NCBI GenBank assembly: GCA_965214485.1
Contig: CBDCBW010000012.1
Coordinates: 124,001 to 188,000, forward strand
Length of the DNA stretch: 64,000 nucleotides
Reading direction: 5' to 3'
DNA from: JANQRZ01 sp965214485
GTDB taxonomy: Bacteria > Bacteroidota > Rhodothermia > Rhodothermales > JANQRZ01
The notes under the pieces were generated by a model. The model did not search any database. It saw only the letters and a program-made list of their open reading frames with translations, and was not told the origin of the DNA. Shown one piece after another: positions 42,086 through 50,986 of this stretch (the stretch's first letter is position 1; every line of letters starts with the position of its first letter). A program made the translations under genes and the position numbers.

Positions 42086-43399
42086 ATGCCGATCAAGCTG
42101 CTGGTCACGCACGCCGAAGACGAGGGGTCGCCGGACGAGTACGTCTTCGATCAGGACACCGTCACGATCGGCCGCGACGGGGACAACCACCTGACCCTGC
42201 CGGACCCAGCGCGGATCGTCAGCAAGCGCCACGCGGAGGTCCGCGACACCGGAGGCGGCTACCTCCTGGCCGACTTGGGGAGCAAGAACTTCACCTTCCT
42301 CAACGGCAACCGCCTGCCCTCGGACCAGCCCGCCCGGCTCAGCCCCGGCGACCGCTTCACCGTCGGCGACTTCGAGCTGCGCTTCTACCCTGAGGCGGCC
42401 CCGTCCCCGAACGACGACCGGACGGTCTTCGCGGCGAGCTTCGTCAACCCCTTCGAGGAGGCCGCCGAGAAGCTGGCGGCGTCCCTCGGCGACCTGCGGC
42501 GCGTCTGGAGCGCCGAGGCTGGGGCGCACCGGGCCGACGCCCTCCGCACGGCGCTCGGCGCGGCCCTCGTCGGCGGTGAGGAGGAAGATGAGCCGGGTGC
42601 CGTCGTGGCAGCGCTCCTCGGCGGCAGCGGGGAAGAGGTCGGGGCGCAGCGAGCCCCTTTGGCGCCGCCGCCCGCCGCGCCGCCGCCCACGCCTACGCCG
42701 CCCGCCGATCTGCTGGCTCCGGACCCCGCGGTGTCCCCCTTCGCCGTGACGCAGCTCGAGCCGGTCGCCGTCCCCGCCGCCCCGCCGGCGGAGGCCGCGC
42801 CGCCCGCGACGGAGCCGTCCCGAACCGGACCGCCGGCGACGGGCTTGCCCGCGGCCGGCCGGCCTGCGCCCGGCGCGGCCCCGGCGGGGCAGGTCGAGCG
42901 CGTGTTGGACGTCCTCACAGACGTGGCCTCCCGGCTCCTCGCGATCCCGTGGCAGTTCCGGCACGAGTTCATCGGGCAGACGATCGTGCAGACCGAGGAG
43001 ACCGCCCTTCTCTACGAGACCTCGCCGTCGGAGCTGAAGGCGCTGCTGCTCGACGCGCGCGACCCGGCGGAGGCGGAGCGCCGGATGGAGGCGGTGCTGG
43101 ACGCGGCGGAGGCGGTCGTGGTGCACCAACTCGCGCTGCTCGACGGCTACAAGGCGAGCGTGCAGGAGGGGGCCGGTCGGCTCCTCGGGCAGGTGGACCC
43201 CGTGGCGTTGGAGGAGGAGATCGAGGCGAGCAGCCCGGTCTACAAAGTGCCTCAGCTCCGCGGCGTCGCGGTGCTGGACCGTCTCAAGGAGATCCACCAA
43301 GAGCTGGGCGGCGAGGACTGGTCGGTCGCAGAGCGGCGGGCCTTCCGCCCGGCGTTCATCAACGCGTACCTCGCCCGGATGACCCGGCGCAGAGCGTGA
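42086..43399 (+). CDS. tagH: T6SS-associated FHA-domain protein TagH
   Basis: 437 residues. An N-terminal forkhead-associated domain (about 5-95; TIGRDGDNHLTLPDP, SKRHAEVRD, GSKNFTFLNGN) reads phosphothreonine. A long Pro/Ala-rich linker (about 190-275) leads to a C-terminal helical domain (about 277-437; SRLLAIPWQFRHEFIGQT) characteristic of T6SS FHA proteins. In systems with the PpkA/PppA kinase-phosphatase pair, FHA protein binding controls assembly; neither partner is in the window. It is first in the plus-strand T6SS operon. Confidence 0.9.
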   Translation: MPIKLLVTHAEDEGSPDEYVFDQDTVTIGRDGDNHLTLPDPARIVSKRHAEVRDTGGGYLLADLGSKNFTFLNGNRLPSDQPARLSPGDRFTVGDFELRFYPEAAPSPNDDRTVFAASFVNPFEEAAEKLAASLGDLRRVWSAEAGAHRADALRTALGAALVGGEEEDEPGAVVAALLGGSGEEVGAQRAPLAPPPAAPPPTPTPPADLLAPDPAVSPFAVTQLEPVAVPAAPPAEAAPPATEPSRTGPPATGLPAAGRPAPGAAPAGQVERVLDVLTDVASRLLAIPWQFRHEFIGQTIVQTEETALLYETSPSELKALLLDARDPAEAERRMEAVLDAAEAVVVHQLALLDGYKASVQEGAGRLLGQVDPVALEEEIEASSPVYKVPQLRGVAVLDRLKEIHQELGGEDWSVAERRAFRPAFINAYLARMTRRRA

Positions 43400-43480
43400 C
43401 GCCGTGTAGTCTCTGTGTAGTCTCTAGAGTCTCCGCCCTGAGCCGCCGGCGTGCTCCCCACCCCTTACCTCAACCGCTCG

Positions 43481-43963
43481 ATGGCCCGCATGTCTGCTCC
43501 CTTCTCGCTCGTTTTCTCACCCCGTAGGCTGGCTCCGGTCTGTGTGCTGGCTCTCGCGCTCGGGGGGTGCAGCCGGACGCTGCCGCCGCCGCCGCCGACG
43601 CGCGTGGTCGTCACCGGAGAGGCTGACCTCAACGCGGGCGGCAACGCCGCCGTCGTGCGGATCTACCAGCTCGCCGGCGACGCGGGCTTCCAGCGCGCCG
43701 ACCTCCAGGACTTCTGGCAGAGCGACGAGCAGGCCCTCGGCGACGAGCTGCTCGGGAGCGCCCGCGAGGTGCTGCTCTATCCCGACGACAGCGAGACGGT
43801 CGAGCTCGCGCTCGAGGCCGGGACGCAGTTCGTCGGCTTCGCGGCGGACCTGCGGACGCCGGACCCGGACCACTGGCGCGCGGTCTATCCCGTGGACGCG
43901 GTGCGCGGCAAGGCCGTCGCCGTGCGCGTCGGCGAGAACCGCCTGTTCGTGACCATCCCATAG
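43481..43963 (+). CDS. tssJ: T6SS outer-membrane lipoprotein TssJ
   Basis: 160 residues from the ATG at 43481. Signal and lipobox LALALGGC (Cys30). The mature part opens with TLPPPPPTRVVV and continues with the transthyretin-like TssJ fold: GGNAAVVRIYQLAGDAGFQRADLQDFW and LLYPDDSETVELAL. It links the TssL-TssM complex to the outer membrane. Its presence separates this cluster from the Bacteroidota T6SS(iii), which lacks TssJ. A second ATG at 43490 is equally possible. Confidence 0.9.
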   Translation: MARMSAPFSLVFSPRRLAPVCVLALALGGCSRTLPPPPPTRVVVTGEADLNAGGNAAVVRIYQLAGDAGFQRADLQDFWQSDEQALGDELLGSAREVLLYPDDSETVELALEAGTQFVGFAADLRTPDPDHWRAVYPVDAVRGKAVAVRVGENRLFVTIP

Positions 43964-43998
43964 CGCGCCCCCGGCGGCGCGCTCACCCGTACCCCACC

Positions 43999-45348
43999 AT
44001 GGCCCAGGACCGAGGCAAGGTCGTCTGGTACGAGGGGATGACCCTCGACCCTCACCACCTCCAGCAGTGGGACCGCTACCACCAGGACGTGGTCCACGCC
44101 CGCGTCGGCGCGCTGACGCGGCACGGGTGGGGCGTGACCGAGCTGTCGCTCGACGAGGAGCGCCTCGCCAACGGCGAGGTGGCCGTGCTCCGCTGCGCCG
44201 GGGTGCTCCCCGACGGCCTGCCGTTCGCCCTCCCCGAGGCGGGGCCGCTGCCGGAGCCGCGCGCGGTGGAGGAGCACTTCGCCGCCACGGGCGAGGCGCT
44301 CTCGGTGGTGCTCGCGCTCCCGGCGGAGCGCCCCGGCGGGGGCAACGTGGCGCGCAACGGGGCCGCTGCCCGCGAGGCGCGCTACGCCAGCACGCCGGTC
44401 TCGCTCCCCGACGACACCACGGGCGCGGACGAGCGCACGGTGGAGGTGGCGCAGCCCCGCTTCCGGATCGGGTTCGGGAGCGAGGCGCTGCCCGAGTTCA
44501 CGGTGCTCCCCGTGGCCGAGGTCGTCCGCCGCGAGACCGGCCTGTTCGCGCTGCGCGAGACGTTCGTCCCGACGTGCCTCCGCGTCGGGGCCTCGGCGCG
44601 GCTGCGGCAGCTCGCGCGGCGGCTGCTCGAGCTCCTCGTCGCGCGCCACACGACGCTCGCCGAGCGGTGGCGCGGCGTGACGCAGCAGCGCGAGCTCTCG
44701 CCCGCCGACCTGACGGTGCTCGGGCTGAACCTCGCGATGAGCACCTACGTCCCGCTCCTCAACCACCACCACGCCGGGGGCGACACCCACCCCGAGGCCC
44801 TCTACACGACGCTCCTCGCGCTCGCCGGCCACCTCGCCGCCTTCACCCCCGGCGCGACCCCGCCGCGCGACTACCCGGTCTACACCCACGCCGACCTGGG
44901 CGGCTGCTTCAACGCGCTCGACGGCATTCTGACGGAGCTCCTCGGCGGCGCGGCACCGAAGGCCAACTACACCCGCGTCCCGCTCACCGAGGAGCGCGAG
45001 AACCTCTACGTCGCCCACCCCGGCGAGCGGCTGCTCGGCGAGGCCCAGTTCTTCCTCATCGCCCGCAGCGACGCCCTGCCCGAGGCCCGCCTCGCCGAGG
45101 AGCTCCCGCAGATGGTCCGCGTCGCCTCGCCGGACACCATCGACGCCGTGCTCCGGGCCCACGTCCGCGCCCTCAAGGTCGAGCACACGAACCGCCTGCC
45201 GCCCGGTGTCCCGATGGACCAGCAGGCGACGTACTTCCAGCTACAGAAGCGCGGGCCGTTCTGGGAGGCCGTCGAGGCCAGCGGCGGCCTCGCCCTGTTC
45301 GTCCCCGCCGAGTTCGGCGACCTGAAGATGGAGCTGATCGCCACGTGA
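43999..45348 (+). CDS. tssK: T6SS baseplate subunit TssK
   Basis: 449 residues, the usual length. It opens KVVWYEGMTLDPHHLQQWDRY, the hallmark of TssK (W-x-E-G-M/L-x-L-x-P-x-H-x-Q). C-terminal blocks YVPLLNHHHAGGDTHPEALY and GVPMDQQATYFQLQKRGPFWEAV also match. TssK trimers connect the baseplate wedges (TssEFG) to the membrane complex TssLM. It lies 35 nt downstream of tssJ; a purine-rich GA tract follows its stop (45346-45392). Confidence 0.95.
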   Translation: MAQDRGKVVWYEGMTLDPHHLQQWDRYHQDVVHARVGALTRHGWGVTELSLDEERLANGEVAVLRCAGVLPDGLPFALPEAGPLPEPRAVEEHFAATGEALSVVLALPAERPGGGNVARNGAAAREARYASTPVSLPDDTTGADERTVEVAQPRFRIGFGSEALPEFTVLPVAEVVRRETGLFALRETFVPTCLRVGASARLRQLARRLLELLVARHTTLAERWRGVTQQRELSPADLTVLGLNLAMSTYVPLLNHHHAGGDTHPEALYTTLLALAGHLAAFTPGATPPRDYPVYTHADLGGCFNALDGILTELLGGAAPKANYTRVPLTEERENLYVAHPGERLLGEAQFFLIARSDALPEARLAEELPQMVRVASPDTIDAVLRAHVRALKVEHTNRLPPGVPMDQQATYFQLQKRGPFWEAVEASGGLALFVPAEFGDLKMELIAT

Positions 45349-45482
45349 GAGAGAGCAGAGAGAGCAGAGAGAGGAGAGAGCAAGAAAACCGAACAAAGTA
45401 GCGGGGCCGGGGCGCTTCGCGCCGACGCGCGTGCCCTTCCTGCCCTCCACGCCCCACGACCCCCCGTTCGTTCCCGACCCCT

Positions 45483-46202
45483 ATGCCCGCTACCGCCGAC
45501 CCTCCGCCGCTGCGCGTCAGCCTCGAGCAGCGCACCGCTCGCCTCGCGGACGTCTACGCGCCGTGCTTCTCGCTCGCGCTCCAGCTCCGCGCGACCGACG
45601 AGTACGGCGACGCCGAGGTGCTCCGCCGCCGGATCAAGCACCTGCTCGAGGCCCTCCAGCGCAAGGCCGCCGCCGCCGAGCTCGCCCCCGAGGACATCCG
45701 CGAGGCCGAGTTCGCCCTCGTCGCCTTTCTCGACGAAACGCTCCTCTCGTCCGAGTGGAGCCAGAAGGACCGCTGGCTCGCGCGCCCGCTCCAGCTCGAG
45801 CTCTACGACCGCTACGACGCCGGCGAGGCGTTCTTCGACCGGCTCGACGGGCTGCGCGCCAACCCCGGCCTCCACGCCGAGGTGCTCGAGGTGTACTACC
45901 TCTGCATGGCGCTGGGCTTCAAGGGCAAGTACCAGCTCCACGGGCAGGAGGAGCTGCGCGCGCTCATCGAAGAGGTGCAGGCCGAGACCGAGCAGCAGCC
46001 GGGGATGGCACCCGGCGCGCTCGCCCCGCACGGGCAGCCGCGCGGCCAGGTCGCCGAAGAGGTCCGCAGCCGGTTCCCGACGTGGGTCGTCGTCGCGGCG
46101 GCGCTCGTGGTCGGGCTCGTGCTCTACCTCGGGATGAGCGTCTACGTCGAGCGCGCGGCGGACGACGTGGCCGAGCAGATCAGGACCGAGGCCGGGCGAT
46201 GA
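45483..46202 (+). CDS. tssL: T6SS inner-membrane protein TssL (DotU/IcmH)
   Basis: 239 residues. A cytoplasmic helical hook domain (LRATDEYGDAEVLRRRIKHLLEAL, REAEFALVAFLDETLLSSEW, YYLCMALGFKGKYQLHG) ends in one TM at about 200-223 and a 16-residue periplasmic tail. There is no OmpA-type peptidoglycan-binding extension, so anchoring must rely on TssJ or other proteins. The stop TGA overlaps an ATG that starts a run of mini-ORFs leading to tssM. Confidence 0.95.
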   Translation: MPATADPPPLRVSLEQRTARLADVYAPCFSLALQLRATDEYGDAEVLRRRIKHLLEALQRKAAAAELAPEDIREAEFALVAFLDETLLSSEWSQKDRWLARPLQLELYDRYDAGEAFFDRLDGLRANPGLHAEVLEVYYLCMALGFKGKYQLHGQEELRALIEEVQAETEQQPGMAPGALAPHGQPRGQVAEEVRSRFPTWVVVAAALVVGLVLYLGMSVYVERAADDVAEQIRTEAGR

Positions 46203-46236
46203 ACGGAGCCGAGCGATGACCAGGTGGATGCGATGA
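46199..46236 (+). other. two overlapping mini-ORFs bridging tssL and tssM
   Basis: gcgatga occurs three times at exactly 17-nt spacing (46197, 46214, 46231). The first ATG (46199) overlaps the tssL stop and reads MNGAER, stopping at 46219. The second ATG (46216) overlaps that stop and reads MTRWMR, stopping at 46236. The tssM ATG (46233) overlaps this stop. Every junction is ATGA, so a ribosome could terminate and restart step by step from tssL to tssM. Confidence 0.6.
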
Positions 46237-49200
46237 AAAGACTGCTGAACGTCTTCAAGAGCCGGGGCTTCTGGATCGGCCTCGGGCTCTTCCTCCTCGC
46301 GGCGGCGGTGCTCCTGGCGGCGCTCGTGCTGGAGTGGCCGCTGGTGGTGACGGGGCTGGGGCTGGCAGTGGCGCTGCTGCTTGCCGGCCTCCTCGCGCTG
46401 CTGCGGCAGGTGAAGGCGGCGCAGGCGTCGAGCGGGCTCGAGCAGCAGATCTTCGCCCAGGCGCAGGCCCAGCAGCACACCGTCCGCGCCGACCAGCAGG
46501 CCGAGATCGCCCGCCTCCAGGCCGACCTCGAGCGCGCCATCGAGACGCTGAAGCAGTCCAAGCTGGGCAAGAAGGGGTGGCGGCCCGGCGGCGGCAAGGC
46601 GGCGCTCTACGCGCTGCCGTGGTACCTCATGATCGGCCCGCCGGGCGCCGGCAAGACCACCGCCATCGCCAACTCCGGCCTCAACTTCCCCGTCGGCACC
46701 GACCGCGTGCGCGGCGTCGGCGGGACGCGCGACTGCGACTGGTTCTTCACCGACCAGGCGATCCTGCTCGACACCGCCGGGCGCTACGTCACCGAGCACG
46801 AGGACGCCGACGAGTGGCTGGCCTTCCTCGACATCCTCAAGAAGCACCGCAAGGAGCGCCCGATCAACGGCGTCCTCGTCGGGATCGCGCTCGACGAGCT
46901 CATCGGCGCGGCCCCAGCCGAGGTCGAGCGCCACGCCGACACCGTCCGCGCGCGCATCGACGAGCTCGTGCAGCGCCTCGGCATCCGCTTCCCGATCTAC
47001 CTCCTCTTCACGAAGTCGGACCTGGTGCAGGGCTTCGCCGAGTTCTTCGGCGAGCTCGACCGGCGCGAGCGCGAGGCCATCTGGGGAGCGACGCTCGCGC
47101 CGGAGGCGAGCCACGAGGCCGGGCCGGGCGGCCTCTTCGAGCGCGAGTTCGGCGTGCTCACCGAGGCGCTCTCGGGCGTGCGCTCGCGGCGGCTCCGGCG
47201 GGCGATGCCGCGCGAGGAGCGCAAGCTGGTCTACAACTTCCCGCTCCAGTTCGCCGCGCTCGAAGGCACCCTCGGGGCGTTCGTCGGGCGGCTCTTCCAG
47301 CCGAACCCGTACCAGGAGACGCCGGTTTTCCGGGGGTTCTACTTCACGAGCGGCACCCAGGAGGGCATCCCGATCGACCGCGTGATCCGCGCGGTGGAGG
47401 CCGAGTTCGACCTGCCGCCGGAGATGACGCCGCTCGGGGCCGAGACCGAGACGAAGAGCTACTTCATCAAGGACCTCTTCACCCAGGTCGTGGTGCCGGA
47501 CCAGTACCTCGGGCGGCGGACCTCGCGCGCGGCGACCCAGCGCCGCCTCGCCCGCGCGGGGGCTTCCGCGGCGGCCCTCGCCGCGCTCGCGCTCTTCGTC
47601 GTCGGCACCTCGCAGGCGCTCGTCCGCAGCACGCTCGACCTCAACCGTGCGCGCGACGCGGCGGCCGAGGCCGCGGTCGTGCGCTGGGACGAGGCCCGCC
47701 CGAGCGCGGCGGACCTGGGCCGGATGGAGGCGCTCCGCGCCGAGATCGACCGGCTCGACGGGGGGCTGCCGGTGCTCCAGCTCGGCCTGAGCCGGCGCGG
47801 CGAGGTCCTCGGGCCGGCGCGCGCGCTCTACCACGCGCGGGCGCGCGCCTTCGCCGAGACCTACACGCTGCCCGAGCTGCGCCGCCGGATCGCGCTCGCC
47901 GCCTCGGACTCGGCGGCCCGCGCCGAGGTCCGCGACAACCTCAAGGCGTACCTCCTCGTGACCTCCGAGGCCGCGCGCCTCGGCGAGGCCGCCGACACGA
48001 GCTTCCTCCGCCAGCGCCTCACGGACGTGACCTACGCCGCGCTGTACGAGGCCGACGCGCCAGCGCTCGGGCGCGCGCCCGAGGGGTTCGACCGGCACCT
48101 CGCGGCGCTCGTGGACGGGCTGCGCGCTCGGCGCGTCGAACCGTTCGACCGCGAGGACGCCCTCGTCCTGCGCACGCGCACCCAGAACTGCGAGCAGCCG
48201 TCGATCCGCAACGTCTACGAGCGGATCAGGAGCGAGGGCAGCGGGCACGTCCCCGACGTCCGCCTCGCTGACGCCGTGACCGGGCGCTTCCAGTCGATGT
48301 TCCAGACGGCGGGGGGCGCGGCGCGGGTGCCCGGCTTCTTCACCCAGCGCGGCTGGGCGGAGTTCGCCCGCGAGGCGTTCGAGGCGGCGAGCCAGGACCC
48401 CGAGCGCGACGACTGGGTGATGGAGTGCACGACGGGCCCGTCGCTGGCCGCGACGCTCGAGCCCGGCGAGCTGCGGGCCCAGCTCGAAGACCTGTACTTC
48501 GACGACTATGCCCGCGCGTGGGAGCAGTTCATGCGGAGCGTCCGCTACCAGCCCGCCGCCGACGCCGCCACGGCCGTCGCCTATCTCGAAACCCTCGCCA
48601 GTGCGACCGACTCGCCGCTGCTCCACCTGCTCGCCCGCGTCACCGAGGAGACGACCTTCGGCGAGCTGCCCGGCGGGGCCGTCGGCGAGCGCCTCGCCGA
48701 CGCCGCGCGGCGCGGCGTCGACCGAACGACGCGCCGCCTGACCGGGCGCGGGACCGAGGCGGGGGGGGGCGCGCTCCACCCCGTGACGCAGCAGTTCGCC
48801 GGGCTGCACACGCTCCGGGCCGACGAGGGCCTCGCCGGCGGAGCCGCCGACGAGCTCTACCAGGCCCTCGACGCGCTCGGGCAGGTCGGCAGCGCGCTCG
48901 ACCGCGTGGCCGCCGACCCGGCGCAGGCCGCCGAGTTCGCCGCCGGCGTCCTCGGCCAGAGCGGGGGCGAGCTGAGCAACGCCCTCCGCCAGATTCAGCG
49001 CCTCCGCCACCTCAGCGCGGACGTCCGGAAGACGCTCTTCGAGGAGCCGGTCTTCGCCGCGTGGGGAACCATCCTGGGCGGGGCGCAGCGCCACCTCAAC
49101 GAGCGCTGGCGCGACGAGGTCCGGGAGCCGTTCGAGCGCACCCTCGCCGGCCGGTACCCCTTCGACCCGGACAGCCGGCAGGACGCCCCGCTCAACGACT

Positions 49201-49799
49201 TCGAGGAGTTCTTCCGCCCCGGCGACGGGACCTTTGCCGTGTTCTACGACGAGGTGCTCGCGCCGTTTTTGACGCGCGAGGGCAGGCCGCGCGCGTGGGG
49301 GGGGCGCTCCGTCGGCCTCTCGGGCCGGGCCGAGGGCGCGGTCCGCCAAGCCCGCGACGTCGGCAGTACCCTCTTCAGCGGCGGCACGCTCCGGCTCGAG
49401 TTCGAGCTCCAGGCCGAGGTGCCCGCGCGCGACGGCGACGCCCCGACGCCGAGCCAGGTCTCGGTCTCGGTCCACGGGTCGGGCGACAGCTACGGGATGG
49501 GGTCGTTCCGCCCATGGACCCCCCTCGCGTGGCCCGGAAGCCCCGAGGCGCGCCTTACGCTCTCGACCAACCGGGGCGACCTGACGAAGCAGGCCGAGGG
49601 CGACTGGGCGTGGTTCCGGCTCCTCCGGCAGGCCACCGTCCGGCGCGCCTCGTCGACAGCGTACGAGCTCCGCTGGCCCTTCCAGGAGCGGGGGTACGTG
49701 GTCACCGCCCGCTACACGCTCCGCACGCGGAGCACCGCCTTCCCGTACGACGACCCGCTCCGCTTCTTCGCCTTCGCCCCACCCGCGACGCTGAACTGA
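46233..49799 (+). CDS. tssM: T6SS inner-membrane protein TssM (IcmF)
   Basis: 1188 residues from the ATG at 46233. Two TMs near the N-terminus (about 12-55), a cytoplasmic GTPase-like domain with Walker A GPPGAGKTT (135-143) and LLDTAGRY, a third TM at about 440-462, then a large periplasmic region ending in the beta-rich TssJ-binding domain. TssM forms the trans-envelope channel with TssL and TssJ. The coding sequence has a G9 run (48761-48769) and a G8 run (49297-49304), both in frame, where slippage would abolish the channel. A GTG at 46224 is an alternative start. Confidence 0.95.
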   Translation: MKRLLNVFKSRGFWIGLGLFLLAAAVLLAALVLEWPLVVTGLGLAVALLLAGLLALLRQVKAAQASSGLEQQIFAQAQAQQHTVRADQQAEIARLQADLERAIETLKQSKLGKKGWRPGGGKAALYALPWYLMIGPPGAGKTTAIANSGLNFPVGTDRVRGVGGTRDCDWFFTDQAILLDTAGRYVTEHEDADEWLAFLDILKKHRKERPINGVLVGIALDELIGAAPAEVERHADTVRARIDELVQRLGIRFPIYLLFTKSDLVQGFAEFFGELDRREREAIWGATLAPEASHEAGPGGLFEREFGVLTEALSGVRSRRLRRAMPREERKLVYNFPLQFAALEGTLGAFVGRLFQPNPYQETPVFRGFYFTSGTQEGIPIDRVIRAVEAEFDLPPEMTPLGAETETKSYFIKDLFTQVVVPDQYLGRRTSRAATQRRLARAGASAAALAALALFVVGTSQALVRSTLDLNRARDAAAEAAVVRWDEARPSAADLGRMEALRAEIDRLDGGLPVLQLGLSRRGEVLGPARALYHARARAFAETYTLPELRRRIALAASDSAARAEVRDNLKAYLLVTSEAARLGEAADTSFLRQRLTDVTYAALYEADAPALGRAPEGFDRHLAALVDGLRARRVEPFDREDALVLRTRTQNCEQPSIRNVYERIRSEGSGHVPDVRLADAVTGRFQSMFQTAGGAARVPGFFTQRGWAEFAREAFEAASQDPERDDWVMECTTGPSLAATLEPGELRAQLEDLYFDDYARAWEQFMRSVRYQPAADAATAVAYLETLASATDSPLLHLLARVTEETTFGELPGGAVGERLADAARRGVDRTTRRLTGRGTEAGGGALHPVTQQFAGLHTLRADEGLAGGAADELYQALDALGQVGSALDRVAADPAQAAEFAAGVLGQSGGELSNALRQIQRLRHLSADVRKTLFEEPVFAAWGTILGGAQRHLNERWRDEVREPFERTLAGRYPFDPDSRQDAPLNDFEEFFRPGDGTFAVFYDEVLAPFLTREGRPRAWGGRSVGLSGRAEGAVRQARDVGSTLFSGGTLRLEFELQAEVPARDGDAPTPSQVSVSVHGSGDSYGMGSFRPWTPLAWPGSPEARLTLSTNRGDLTKQAEGDWAWFRLLRQATVRRASSTAYELRWPFQERGYVVTARYTLRTRSTAFPYDDPLRFFAFAPPATLN
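48761..48769 (+). repeat. G9 homopolymer in the periplasmic part of tssM
   Basis: Nine consecutive G within codons for an Ala-Gly-Gly-Gly-Ala stretch. A second run of eight G lies at 49297-49304 in the same gene. Confidence 0.85.
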
Positions 49800-49848
49800 G
49801 GACGAGAGGGACGAGCGAAACCGACAACTGGCGAGGCCGTGGGCTTTC

Positions 49849-49885
49849 GCGCCCGTAGGGGCGATCCCACGGGAGCGCCCGGTTC
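49849..49885. repeat. hairpin repeat (CCGTAGGGGC family), copy 4
   Basis: GGGCGATCCC (49859-49868) and GGGAGCGCCC (49871-49880), a 10-bp stem with one mismatch and a 2-nt loop, inside the T6SS operon between tssM and tagF. Its left flank matches the copy at 11664-11683. Confidence 0.7.
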
Positions 49886-49949
49886 GAGGAGGGCCACCCC
49901 GTCCCCGCCCCGCCGTCCACCGCCTCGCCGCCTACTGTTCCCTAAGCCT

Positions 49950-50903
49950 ATGCAGGCCGTCTCCCCCGGTGCCGCGTGCTTCGGCAAGCTCCCGACGCAC
50001 GGCGACTTCGTCCGCCACCACGCGGGCGGGCGGGCGATGCGGACCTTCGACGAGTGGGTGCAGCGGGGCCTCCGGCTCGCCGCCGCTTCGGCCGGCGGCG
50101 AGGCCGAGCCGGGCGGCGGGGCGTTCTGCTTCTTCGCCGACGTGCCCGGCGCGCCCCACGCCCTAGCCGGGGCGCTTCGCCCGAGCCGCGACCGGACGGG
50201 CCGCCGCTACCCGTTCCTCGTCGCCGTCGAGGTCGAGAAGCGGCAGGTCGAGGGGCGGCGGATTCCGTCGTGGCCGGTGCGCTACCACGCCTTCTACGAG
50301 GCCGCCGCCGCGCTCGTGGACGATGCCGTGGCGGACCGCCTCGCCCAGGGCGAGCTCGCCGCGCGGCTCCGGAGGCTCGGCTCGGTCTACGCCGCCACGC
50401 CGTTCCCGGTCGACTACGAGTTCCGGCTCCGGCAGGTCCCGGCCTGCACCCTCTGGGCGCGGACGTGGGGCGACCCCGACGACGGGCGGAAGTACGTCCT
50501 CCTAAAGAACCTCACCGAGGTCCTCGGCGAGATGCGGGACCGCCGGGCGCGGCGGCTCCCCACCGCGCTGCGGCTCCCCCTCCCCGCCGCGCCCGACGCG
50601 CTCGACGCGAGCTTCTGGCTCGAGACCTGCTGGCACCTCCTCGGCACCACGCCGGACCAGCCCGTGCTCTTCTGGCGGCTCGCGGGCGAGGCCGACCGGC
50701 AGGTCCTCCTCGCCACGGCACCGCCGCCGCCGGAGCTGTTCTCCGGCGGGCTCGCCGCCGCCTCCGAGGACGTGCTCGCGCTCGACGACGCGCGCGGGCA
50801 GCCGACGGTCCACGCCGCGCTCTCGCTCCCGGCGCAGGTCGGGCACCTCATCGAGAGCGACACGGTGACCCTTCTCGACTTCATTCGCCGTATCGGTCCA
50901 TAG
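49950..50903 (+). CDS. tagF: T6SS-associated protein TagF
   Basis: 317 residues from the ATG at 49950. The family (DUF2094) opening ACFGKLPTHGDFVRH is clear, followed by GRAMRTFDEWVQRGL and RTGRRYPFLVAVEV. In Pseudomonas TagF is a post-translational brake on T6SS assembly that acts in concert with the FHA protein. This protein lacks the C-terminal PppA-like phosphatase domain found in some fused homologues. The 150-nt gap after tssM holds hairpin copy 4. Confidence 0.9.
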   Translation: MQAVSPGAACFGKLPTHGDFVRHHAGGRAMRTFDEWVQRGLRLAAASAGGEAEPGGGAFCFFADVPGAPHALAGALRPSRDRTGRRYPFLVAVEVEKRQVEGRRIPSWPVRYHAFYEAAAALVDDAVADRLAQGELAARLRRLGSVYAATPFPVDYEFRLRQVPACTLWARTWGDPDDGRKYVLLKNLTEVLGEMRDRRARRLPTALRLPLPAAPDALDASFWLETCWHLLGTTPDQPVLFWRLAGEADRQVLLATAPPPPELFSGGLAAASEDVLALDDARGQPTVHAALSLPAQVGHLIESDTVTLLDFIRRIGP

Positions 50904-50930
50904 AGCCGCACCGGTTCACCCGCACCGGTT

Positions 50931-50982
50931 CACAGAGAGGCTCCACAGAGAGGCTCCACAGAGAGGCTCCACAGAGAGGCTC
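50931..50982 (+). repeat. 13-bp tandem repeat, four units, directly before tssA
   Basis: Four perfect copies of cacagagaggctc, preceded by two copies of cgcaccggttcac (also 13 bp). Each unit contains GAGAGG, a Shine-Dalgarno-like sequence; the last unit ends 4 nt before the tssA ATG. Confidence 0.9.
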
Positions 50983-50986
50983 TCGA

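Noticed and set aside
45006..49475. Very long open frame (1489 codons) antisense to tssK-tssL-tssM
   Set aside because: Its composition is a mirror of GC-rich codons; no family motif, and the sense strand holds three clear T6SS proteins.
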